Positions 7,995-14,169 of a stretch of 15,915 nt of DNA are shown here, piece by piece. The DNA is taken from NCBI GenBank assembly GCA_015259235.1, contig JABZGM010000024.1, positions 277 through 16,191 on the forward strand, given 5' to 3'. The stretch's first letter is position 1; the number at the start of each line of letters is the position of its first letter. The notes below the pieces were generated by a model. The model saw only the letters and a program-made list of their open reading frames with translations. It made no database searches and had not been told where the DNA came from. This DNA is from Alloprevotella sp. Lineage in GTDB: Bacteria > Bacteroidota > Bacteroidia > Bacteroidales > Bacteroidaceae. The translations under genes and the position numbers were made by a program.

Positions 7995-8645
7995 ATGCGA
8001 AAGAAGGAACTCTTTGCGCAGGTGCTTGATTTTTTTGAACGAACAATGGACGCAACGGAGACAGAGTTGGATTTCCGCAACAACTTTGAACTCGTTGTGG
8101 CTGTTGTGCTCTCTGCCCAATGCACCGACAAACGCATCAACCAAGTTACTCCGCGTTTATTTCAAGACTTTCCCACTCCAGAGGCTATGGCGCAGACCAC
8201 ACCGGAAGTGATATTTGATTACATCAAATCGGTGAGTTATCCCAATAATAAAGCTAAGCACTTGGTGGGATTGGCACAAAAACTCGTAGCCGATTTCAAT
8301 GGGGAAGTGCCTTCCACTCTAGAGGAACTCACTTCGCTTCCGGGGGTAGGACGAAAAACAGCCAACGTGGTGCAAGCTGTGGCTTTTCACAAGGCAGCCC
8401 TTGCTGTAGACACGCACGTTTTCCGCGTTTCTCATCGTCTGAAGTTAGTACCGAAACACTGTACAACTCCCTACAGTGTGGAGATGGAATTGATGAAGCA
8501 CATTCCCGAATCCAAAGTGGCTGCTGCTCACTATTGGTTGCTTCTCCACGGTCGCTATACTTGCCTTGCAAGAAAACCGCTTTGCCACAAATGTGGATTG
8601 GTGCACTTGTGTCCATCGATTGGTGAGTTTCTAAAGCCAAAGTAA
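7995..8645 (+). CDS. nth: Endonuclease III (DNA glycosylase/AP lyase)
   Basis: Base-excision repair enzyme that removes oxidised pyrimidines and cuts the abasic site. The 216-residue protein has the helix-hairpin-helix LPGVGRKTANVV (115-126) with catalytic Lys121, the catalytic Asp139 in VDTHVFRVSHRL, and a C-terminal [4Fe-4S] loop with Cys190, Cys197, Cys200 and Cys206 in the C-x6-C-x2-C-x5-C spacing. All key residues and full length are present. It follows ribE by 41 bases with no promoter evident between them, and is closed by a strong terminator. Confidence 0.96.
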   Translation: MRKKELFAQVLDFFERTMDATETELDFRNNFELVVAVVLSAQCTDKRINQVTPRLFQDFPTPEAMAQTTPEVIFDYIKSVSYPNNKAKHLVGLAQKLVADFNGEVPSTLEELTSLPGVGRKTANVVQAVAFHKAALAVDTHVFRVSHRLKLVPKHCTTPYSVEMELMKHIPESKVAAAHYWLLLHGRYTCLARKPLCHKCGLVHLCPSIGEFLKPK

Positions 8646-8654
8646 CGGCACAAT

Positions 8655-8700
8655 AAAAGGCTTTACCTACGTTACAATCGTATTGGTAAAGCCTTTTGTT
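8655..8700. terminator. Bidirectional terminator between nth and the PepSY gene
   Basis: A perfect 13-bp stem, aaaaggctttacc (8655-8667) with ggtaaagcctttt (8685-8697), and an inner tacg/cgta pairing. The A-run on the left arm and T-run on the right make it usable from both sides, which suits its place between two convergent genes, nth ending at 8645 and the minus-strand gene ending at 8717. Confidence 0.85.
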
Positions 8701-8716
8701 ATTTTGAAAGCAAACA

Positions 8717-9883
8717 CTATTTCTTCGTTCTTTTCTTCAGACTTCTTTTAATCCACAAGTAATAACCAGTGAGGGGAAGCGTAGCCCCGAAAAGAGCTGC
8801 GAGAAATTGTAGAATTCGAGTCAACAGACCGCCCCAACTGCCGGTGTGCACAGAATAAACCCATCCACGAACCTTTTGCTTGGGTTTGGCATCAGCGTAA
8901 TGCTCTACATCTGTCACCTTTCCGCTTGTTTCGTCATAGGCATAAACATTAGCAGCACGGCTATTGCCTAATGTTCCGAGAGTAGCTTCTGCTTCTTCAT
9001 CATCAATGGTAATTGTTGCAGCGTCCTTTTGACGATTGCGCACATCTTCAAAAATGCTTTGCCATACGATGTAATTAGGGGGTACAACCACAAATTCTTC
9101 TTCACTTTCTTCGGGTGCCATTGGTGCGGAAGCACCCTTCGCAGCTGTTGACTGAGGTTTGTCACCTTTCGGTGCATTCGCCTCCTTTTTTTCAGGTTTA
9201 ACCCCAAAGAGGCTATAAAACCCATTACGATACCAGTCAAAAGACCAAGTTAGTCCTGTCAAAGCCATAACAAGGAGCAACAGACAAACATAAACGCCGC
9301 CAATAGTGTGCAAATCCAAGAACAGACGTTTCAAACCTCTTCTCGTGTGGATTTTCATATGTTTGCTCAGTCCTCGCGTTGTTTTGGGCCACCAAACAAT
9401 AATGCCACTGAGCAACACAAACACAAACATCAAAGTGCTGGTGCCGACAATGAGCTTTCCCCACCAAATATCCTCATCGTTGTCTGGACGTTCACAAAGA
9501 AGCCAACGATGAAGTTTGAGCACGGTCTTAAAGAACGGCAACCGCTGGTCCATCCCCAGCACTTCTCCTGTGTATTGGTTGACCATCATACCCGCCTTTC
9601 GAGGTGCAGAAAGGTTTACGCGATATGGTCTGTTGGCATCATTGGATATTGTGATTCCGGTGACGGAAACACTGTCTTTCAACTCGGGAACAACTTTGTC
9701 AATCAAAGACGAAATGGGAAGCGCATTTGCCTTGACCTCTTTTAGATGGTAAAGATCGTAGTGCACGAGCTCGGTCACTTCGCGCTCAAACACGAGTAAG
9801 GCTCCTGTAAAACAAATCAAACTGAGGATGATTCCGAAAGGAACAGAAAGCCACAAATGAATTCGCTTAAAAGTTTTCTTCAT
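8717..9883 (-). CDS. PepSY-associated TM-helix membrane protein
   Basis: A 388-residue inner-membrane protein of the PepSY-associated TM family, often found near iron or heme uptake genes and sometimes called iron-regulated membrane proteins; the reaction, if any, is unknown. Four helices are seen at about 10-33, 142-165, 190-213 and 352-376, with two soluble parts between them. Conserved histidines lie beside the helices: His9 (RIHLWLS), His125 (LHRWLL), His192 (DLHTIGG) and His346 (VHTGSWGG), which would fit heme or metal binding. The second soluble part opens with a Lys/Ala/Pro/Glu-rich linker at about 229-263. No TonB-dependent receptor lies beside it in the window. It has its own promoter and stands alone. 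Confidence 0.88.
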   Translation of the reverse strand: MKKTFKRIHLWLSVPFGIILSLICFTGALLVFEREVTELVHYDLYHLKEVKANALPISSLIDKVVPELKDSVSVTGITISNDANRPYRVNLSAPRKAGMMVNQYTGEVLGMDQRLPFFKTVLKLHRWLLCERPDNDEDIWWGKLIVGTSTLMFVFVLLSGIIVWWPKTTRGLSKHMKIHTRRGLKRLFLDLHTIGGVYVCLLLLVMALTGLTWSFDWYRNGFYSLFGVKPEKKEANAPKGDKPQSTAAKGASAPMAPEESEEEFVVVPPNYIVWQSIFEDVRNRQKDAATITIDDEEAEATLGTLGNSRAANVYAYDETSGKVTDVEHYADAKPKQKVRGWVYSVHTGSWGGLLTRILQFLAALFGATLPLTGYYLWIKRSLKKRTKK

Positions 9884-9961
9884 AAAGTTCTTGTTATATC
9901 ATTTCTATAATAAGATGATTGAGACAACAACCATCAAGTCCGTGAATGGCAAACAATTTTG

Positions 9962-9992
9962 CAAAGTTACACAAGACAGAAGGAATACACAA
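9962..9992 (-). promoter_or_regulatory. Promoter for the PepSY gene
   Basis: On the minus strand TAACTTTG (plus 9962-9969) matches TAnnTTTG exactly, and a TTG (plus 9990-9992) stands 20 bases upstream, matching the Bacteroidota -33/-7 layout. Predicted leader about 70 bases. No clear operator palindrome was identified beside it. Confidence 0.7.
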
Positions 9993-10121
9993 TCACTAGA
10001 TGTGGGTATTTTCTGAGCCATTTGGATGATTCTAGTGAGAAATACCAAGTTATTGTCTGTTTTTTCCTACAATCACTCACTACATTAACTCCAATCATTC
10101 ATTATACCGCAATACTCTGTA

Positions 10122-10160
10122 CAAAAAATGTGGGAGGCATTGATACTACCTCCCACATTT
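10122..10160 (-). terminator. Intrinsic terminator of folE
   Basis: Plus-strand arms aatgtgggagg (10127-10137) and cctcccacatt (10149-10159) form a perfect stem of at least 11 bp with an 11-base loop. Read on the minus strand the stem is followed by a run of six T's, starting 38 bases after the folE stop. Strong minus-strand terminator. Confidence 0.88.
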
Positions 10161-10196
10161 GGGAACAGCTGTTCCACAAACTGATAATCGTATGAG

Positions 10197-10766
10197 CTAA
10201 GCTCGTTTGATGAGTTGCAAAAACTCTTCGCGTGTCTTGGCTTGCTCAAATGCTCCACAGAAGGAACTTGTTGTGGTGCAAGAATGTTGTTTTTCTACGC
10301 CGCGCATTTGCATACACATATGTTCGGCTTCCATTACCACCATTACACCCTTAGGGTCGAGTGCTTCCTTGATGGCTTCCATCACTTGCAGCGTTAATCG
10401 CTCTTGCACTTGAAGACGATGAGAGAAGATGTCTACTACACGCGGAATTTTTGAAAGTCCGCAAATACATCCGTTGGGAATGTAAGCAACGTGCGCTTTT
10501 CCGAAGAATGGCAACATATGATGTTCGCAAAGACTGAAGAATTCTATGTCTTTGACGATTACCATTTGATTGTATTCTTCTTTGAACTTGGCACTATTCA
10601 ACACAGCCACAGGATCCATTGCGTATCCTCTAGTGAGCGTGAGCATAGCTTTAGCAACACGTTCGGGAGTTTTGAGAAGTCCTTCTCTTTCTGGGTCTTC
10701 TCCAAAGAGTTGGAGTGTTTCTTTACAATGAAACTTTAATTGGTCAATGCGTTCTTGTTCCGTCAT
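10197..10766 (-). CDS. folE: GTP cyclohydrolase I
   Basis: Converts GTP to 7,8-dihydroneopterin triphosphate, the first step of tetrahydrofolate and pterin synthesis. The 189-residue protein holds the zinc site Cys80 and His83 in SLCEHHMLPF and Cys151 in EHMCMQMRG, plus the conserved GLSKIPRVVDIFSHRLQVQE block and the C-terminal TTTSSFCG. Full length for a Bacteroidota-type enzyme. No TAnnTTTG element is visible just upstream, so it is probably transcribed with the SPOR gene or tpiA before it. A strong terminator follows. Confidence 0.96.
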   Translation of the reverse strand: MTEQERIDQLKFHCKETLQLFGEDPEREGLLKTPERVAKAMLTLTRGYAMDPVAVLNSAKFKEEYNQMVIVKDIEFFSLCEHHMLPFFGKAHVAYIPNGCICGLSKIPRVVDIFSHRLQVQERLTLQVMEAIKEALDPKGVMVVMEAEHMCMQMRGVEKQHSCTTTSSFCGAFEQAKTREEFLQLIKRA

Positions 10767-10830
10767 ATTCTAGGGTCTATGTAATTCTACAATAAAAGAA
10801 GAATGATATATGCGAAAGGCTCTATTCCGC

Positions 10831-10953
10831 CTAAAAAGCACGAAGAATAGGGCTTTTCACAATCGCTGCTTCAGGAGAGAGTCTTTTCTTTTTGATGAGC
10901 TTTACATAGTGTTGAGCTTCTTCTCTAGATAAGAAATCGCCAACTCGGCAGAC
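10831..10953 (-). pseudogene. C-terminal half of the SPOR domain, cut off by an in-frame TAG
   Basis: Directly after the TAG at 10954-10956, the same frame continues for 40 residues (VCRVGDFLSREEAQHYVKLI... to ...ILRAF) and ends at TAG 10831-10833. VGDF-x4-EEA is the hallmark of the second half of a SPOR domain, so this is the missing part of the upstream gene rather than chance. Frame is intact on both sides. It would be expressed only by stop-codon readthrough or if the TAG is a sequence error. Confidence 0.8.
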
Positions 10954-11256
10954 CTATCGGGGGGATTGGAAATGGATGTAAACAGATAGTTCAGGAAAGT
11001 AACGCTGCACTTTAATCTTCATATCTTGCGCTGCGAGTTTTGCGGCACGATCGTTTCCACCCGTGAAGACCTGAATGCGATAGCCTTGCGCACGATAGCG
11101 CGAACGACTACCTTCTCGTGTCGATTCTACCTTAGCGTGTCGCTTAGAAGTGGTGACGCTGTCGGCTTTAGTTTGTGGCGTGGCACAATGGGCACTCAAC
11201 GATTGGCTTGCAGTTGGCAGAATGCTCAATAACGAAGTCAAGAATAAAAGTTTCAT
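10954..11256 (-). CDS. SPOR-domain exported protein, truncated by premature TAG
   Basis: SPOR domains bind denuded glycan strands of peptidoglycan, usually at division sites. The 100-residue product has a signal peptide (about 1-22), a low-complexity linker rich in Ser, Thr, Lys and Arg, and the first half of a SPOR domain starting GYRIQVFTGG (58-67) and stopping at FQSPR. From memory of homologues the next residue is Trp (SPRW-C-VGDF), and TGG to TAG is one base change. Without the interruption the protein would be 141 residues. TAG is an ordinary stop for other genes here (the amylase, PepSY protein and folE), so recoding is unlikely. The half domain probably does not fold normally. It lies between tpiA and folE on the same strand. 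Confidence 0.8.
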   Translation of the reverse strand: MKLLFLTSLLSILPTASQSLSAHCATPQTKADSVTTSKRHAKVESTREGSRSRYRAQGYRIQVFTGGNDRAAKLAAQDMKIKVQRYFPELSVYIHFQSPR

Positions 11257-11275
11257 CTACGAAGAAAATGAACTA

Positions 11276-11304
11276 CTGTAGACGAACGCCAAAGGCATCT
11301 ACAG
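11276..11304 (-). promoter_or_regulatory. Hairpin just upstream of the SPOR start
   Basis: ctgtaga (11276-11282) and tctacag (11298-11304) form a 7-bp stem with an inner gcc/ggc pairing, 20 bases before the SPOR ATG. It may be a leader structure or an operator-like palindrome; nothing decides between them. Confidence 0.35.
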
Positions 11305-11382
11305 CTGATGAATTCTCTAATTGTTTCCCATAAGATGGAAACAGAGATAGGTAAAAACTTATATGAAGGATAAAATAAGGAT

Positions 11383-11407
11383 GGTGAGATTCACAAGGAA
11401 TCTCACC
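11383..11407 (-). terminator. Hairpin terminator after tpiA
   Basis: Perfect 10-bp stem, ggtgagattc (11383-11392) with gaatctcacc (11398-11407), 5-base loop, 32 bases after the tpiA stop. On the minus strand it is followed by atccttatttta, a broken T-rich tract, so termination may be partial, letting some transcripts continue to the SPOR gene and folE. Confidence 0.65.
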
Positions 11408-11439
11408 TTCCTTTTAAAATCGCAAAGACGTGCTATGAA

Positions 11440-12198
11440 TTACTTCCAAGCCTCGATGATGAGTTTGAAGTCAGCAGCCTTGAGTGATGCGCCACCAATC
11501 AAACCGCCATCAATGTCTTCCTTAGCAAAAAGTTCAGGAGCATTCTTACCATTGCAAGAACCACCATAGAGGATAGAAGTGTTGTCAGCTACTTCTTGAC
11601 CATACTTTTCAGCTACGCACTTGCGGATGAAAGCGTGAATTTCTTGTGCTTGATCAGAAGTTGCAGTCTTACCAGTACCGATAGCCCAGATGGGTTCGTA
11701 AGCAATTACTACGTTCTTCCATTCTTCAGCAGAAAGATGGAACACGCTACCTTCGAGTTCAGCCTTGCAAACAGCTTCTTGTTCACCAGCTTCGCGTTGT
11801 GCGAGGCTTTCGCCGATGCAGAATACCACTTGAAGACCGTTAGCAAGAGCGAGGTCAACCTTTTCCTTGAGGACTTCAGGAGTTTCGTTGTAGTATTCGC
11901 GACGTTCGCTGTGACCAAGAATCACGTACTCTGCACCAGTTGATTTTACCATTTCTGCAGAAACTTCACCAGTGTAAGCACCAGCAGCGTGGTTAGCGCA
12001 GTTTTCAGCAGACACCTTCACGAGGCTATGGTCTACCAACTCGCTCACCTTTGCCAAGTGGATGAAAGGAGTACCGAGGATTACTTCACAGTTTGGCTTC
12101 TCGTTCTTGAGAAGTTCGTTGACTTCAGCGGCAAGAGCAAGACCTTCTTGAAGATTCTTGTTCATCTTCCAGTTGCCGGCTACGATGTGCTTTCTCAT
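11440..12198 (-). CDS. tpiA: Triosephosphate isomerase
   Basis: Interconverts dihydroxyacetone phosphate and glyceraldehyde 3-phosphate in glycolysis. Read from the ATG at 12198 it gives 252 residues, the normal length, starting MRKHIVAGNWKMNKN. Catalytic residues are Lys11 (GNWKMN), His96 (LGHSERR) and Glu168 (AYEPIWAIGTGKTA), and the phosphate-binding YGGSCNGKNA and GGLIGGASL loops are present. The A-rich context before this ATG (taataaaaacaaaATG) is a typical Bacteroidota start. However, no stop separates it from the upstream DoxX gene, with which it shares one open frame; see the longer entry. Even if the fusion is real, internal initiation here could supply free enzyme. Confidence 0.93.
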   Translation of the reverse strand: MRKHIVAGNWKMNKNLQEGLALAAEVNELLKNEKPNCEVILGTPFIHLAKVSELVDHSLVKVSAENCANHAAGAYTGEVSAEMVKSTGAEYVILGHSERREYYNETPEVLKEKVDLALANGLQVVFCIGESLAQREAGEQEAVCKAELEGSVFHLSAEEWKNVVIAYEPIWAIGTGKTATSDQAQEIHAFIRKCVAEKYGQEVADNTSILYGGSCNGKNAPELFAKEDIDGGLIGGASLKAADFKLIIEAWK

Positions 12199-13479
12199 TT
12201 TGTTTTTATTATGGGATTTGTAATGTTTGTAGATGCGATAATATCGGCGACCAATCCAAAGGCGATCGGCAAGCAGAAGTAGTCCAAACGGAAGGATAAA
12301 CCACAGGAACAACTTCAACAATGCGTGACTCGTGGCAAAACGTTGGATTTGCAGTTCAGGATTAGCCGTTATAGCTTTTAGTTCTTCCTCATTAGGAAGG
12401 TCGTTGCTGCTCCATTTAGCTATGATTCGTCCTTGTTTGAGCAGCAGGACTCCAGGGTTGGAGCGAACCATTGCGTTGAGTGCTTCGGTGGAGCTTTCTA
12501 CAAATGGATAAGCAGCCCCTGTGAGGTCTATCCATTGTGTTATCTCTGATTGTTTTCCTGCCGTGGCGCAAACTAAGCGTTGGTGGTGGTCGTTGGCAAA
12601 ATCGTAGATATCATTGATTCGATCGCTACAACCTGCATCCGCTGTGGAGGGATTGGGCATTGTAACGATGTAAACCAAACTACTGTCGGCTAGCAACTCG
12701 TCAGCAATTTCTTCTCCATCTTTGTCAGTCAAAGAGAAATCCTTGATGCTTGGTGCTTGAAGGACTTCTGTTTGGGTTTCAACGTACGTCCAAGTGCTGT
12801 CCTCGGGCAAGTGGTCTATATCAAAACTTTGCTTGTGTCCGTTCTTTTCGTAGATGAAACTCATATTTTGCTTCCCTTTCATTGCTTCGGGGATGGAAAT
12901 GCCCGTTTCATAGGGAGTAAATTCCATCAAAGGCAAATAGTGGAGCGAAAAGAGTGTGACACCTAGCAGATATACCATTGCATACAACGACAGCAACCAC
13001 TGAGTATGAACGGTGATGATTCTTAAAGAATGGCGTCGCTGCGTGAGGACAATGAATGCGCAAGCGAGTAGTACAATGTTCTTTGCTAGCGTTTCACCAT
13101 TGGTTAGCGTAATTGCTGTACCAAAACAGCCACAGTCTGCAACGGGATTAAACGCATATATATATATGGTGAGTAATGTCATCACCAACATAAATGTAAA
13201 ACTTCCAATGGCAGCAACGCGTTTTCGCATTCCCAACAAGAGATATACCCCAAGGGTAAACTCTGCAAGAGCAAGCAAAAGGACTGCAGCGTCAAGGTAC
13301 AAAGAACCAGCGGGAAGGTTTATCCCCCAATGCGTAAAGTAAGCGGCCAACTTATGCTCCATTCCCATTGGATCTAGGGCTTTGACGAAGCCCGAAAACA
13401 GGAACGTACCTGCCAACAACCACTGAGATAGTAGGGTTATTGTGCGAAGTATGGCATAAGTGATTTTACTTCTCGGCAT
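11440..13479 (-). CDS. DoxX-type membrane protein in frame with triosephosphate isomerase (apparent fusion, 679 residues)
   Basis: Residues 1-427 are a DoxX/MauE-like membrane protein: five helices (about 13-33, 60-83, 89-110, 131-147, 152-178), a DCGCFG motif (115-120), an extracytoplasmic thioredoxin-like region (about 240-370) without a CXXC, a sixth helix (388-409) and a basic tail RRYYRIYKHYKSHNKNK. From Met428 the frame continues as complete triosephosphate isomerase. I expect these to be separate genes in relatives. A taataa sits ten bases before the tpiA ATG in another frame, so a single-base change would restore two genes. Even helix count and the basic tail put the C-terminus in the cytoplasm, so a tethered isomerase is topologically possible. 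The DoxX start overlaps the DUF1599 gene by 14 bases, which supports translational coupling. The DoxX role is unknown; redox membrane chemistry is a guess. Confidence 0.75.
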   Translation of the reverse strand: MPRSKITYAILRTITLLSQWLLAGTFLFSGFVKALDPMGMEHKLAAYFTHWGINLPAGSLYLDAAVLLLALAEFTLGVYLLLGMRKRVAAIGSFTFMLVMTLLTIYIYAFNPVADCGCFGTAITLTNGETLAKNIVLLACAFIVLTQRRHSLRIITVHTQWLLSLYAMVYLLGVTLFSLHYLPLMEFTPYETGISIPEAMKGKQNMSFIYEKNGHKQSFDIDHLPEDSTWTYVETQTEVLQAPSIKDFSLTDKDGEEIADELLADSSLVYIVTMPNPSTADAGCSDRINDIYDFANDHHQRLVCATAGKQSEITQWIDLTGAAYPFVESSTEALNAMVRSNPGVLLLKQGRIIAKWSSNDLPNEEELKAITANPELQIQRFATSHALLKLFLWFILPFGLLLLADRLWIGRRYYRIYKHYKSHNKNKMRKHIVAGNWKMNKNLQEGLALAAEVNELLKNEKPNCEVILGTPFIHLAKVSELVDHSLVKVSAENCANHAAGAYTGEVSAEMVKSTGAEYVILGHSERREYYNETPEVLKEKVDLALANGLQVVFCIGESLAQREAGEQEAVCKAELEGSVFHLSAEEWKNVVIAYEPIWAIGTGKTATSDQAQEIHAFIRKCVAEKYGQEVADNTSILYGGSCNGKNAPELFAKEDIDGGLIGGASLKAADFKLIIEAWK

Positions 13480-14062
13480 TTTGTTCAGACTTTTCTACCT
13501 CAAGTTTGATGATAGCGAAGATGGCATAGTTGAGCATATCCAAATAATTGGCATCAATGCCTTCACTCACGAGCGTATTGCCTTCGTGTTCTTCAATCTG
13601 TTTGGTGCGAAACACCTTTGTAAGAATGAAATCTACGTAAGAAGACACTCGCATCAACCTCCACGCTTCGTCATAATCGTGATTTTTACGCAACATAAGT
13701 TGTAACGCAGCTTCAACCTGTTTGTCGTAGGCCTCAGCCATTCGTTCATCGTGCAAATCATCTTTATTGGTACCATCAGCCACTCCCAATTCGAGTTGGA
13801 TGAGTCCCATTATGGCATAGTTGACAATAGCTATGAATTCTGGAACAATCCCCTCCCCTACCTTGGAAACACCTTTCGTTTGCAAAGAGCGGATGCGGTT
13901 GGCCTTGATATAAATCTGATCGGTGAGCGATGGTATGCGAAGCACGCGCCACGCAGTGCCGTAGTCGTACATTTTCTTGACAAAAATGTCACGGCACAAA
14001 GCTATGGCTTGCTCAAACTGCTGTTGCGTGGTCATATTATGTTGCGTATCGACACTATTCAT
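13466..14062 (-). CDS. DUF1599 protein (nucleotide-modification-associated domain), internally duplicated
   Basis: 198 residues of the DUF1599 family, which has been linked by comparative genomics to nucleotide modification; no reaction is established to my knowledge. The protein is two copies of one all-helical module: residues 21-92 and 117-190. Matching blocks are DYGTAWRVLR (33-42) and DYDEAWRLMR (129-138), SLTDQIYIKANRI and SYVDFILTKVFRT, and IVNYAIMGLIQLE and MLNYAIFAIIKLE. The acidic residues recurring in each copy could bind metal, as in MazG-like pyrophosphatases, but that is inference. A second Met at residue 10 (ATG at 14035, after acataat) is an alternative start. It overlaps the DoxX gene by 14 bases. 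Confidence 0.85.
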   Translation of the reverse strand: MNSVDTQHNMTTQQQFEQAIALCRDIFVKKMYDYGTAWRVLRIPSLTDQIYIKANRIRSLQTKGVSKVGEGIVPEFIAIVNYAIMGLIQLELGVADGTNKDDLHDERMAEAYDKQVEAALQLMLRKNHDYDEAWRLMRVSSYVDFILTKVFRTKQIEEHEGNTLVSEGIDANYLDMLNYAIFAIIKLEVEKSEQNAEK

Positions 14063-14137
14063 AAGGTGCTATCAACGGGAATAGCGTGATGTATTCGCTA
14101 TAATAGTTGTAGGAAATTAGTGATGAGGGGCTGGTGG

Positions 14138-14169
14138 TTAGTAACTTCTAGCGATGTAGACACGAGCTA
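14138..14169 (-). pseudogene. Frameshifted C-terminal ending of proS
   Basis: In a different frame from the annotated proS end, plus positions 14138-14170 encode VARVYIARSY and then TAA. This matches the conserved ending of this ProRS group (…GKPSACRVIFARSY in Bacteroides as I remember it). Adding one base between CCG and CA, for example T to make TCA (Ser), joins it to …ISGNP without gap and gives a 493-residue protein. Confidence 0.8.

Larger units (their letters stand above)
9884..10196. other. 313-bp intergenic region between folE and the PepSY gene
   Basis: Holds the PepSY promoter at its left and the folE terminator at its right. The middle, about 10000-10120, shows no gene, repeat or regulatory signal that I can support. 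Confidence 0.6.

Noticed and set aside
10815..10860. Terminator-like hairpin at the end of the SPOR remnant
   Set aside because: The 9-bp stem has a mismatch, a long loop and no T-run, so it is too weak to call.
10954..10956. TAG recoded as an amino acid (alternative genetic code)
   Set aside because: The amylase, PepSY and folE genes end in TAG at the expected protein lengths, so TAG works as a normal stop here.
14070..14095. Short inverted repeat atagcg/cgctat upstream of the DUF1599 gene
   Set aside because: Only six base pairs and no T-run or known operator pattern; likely chance.
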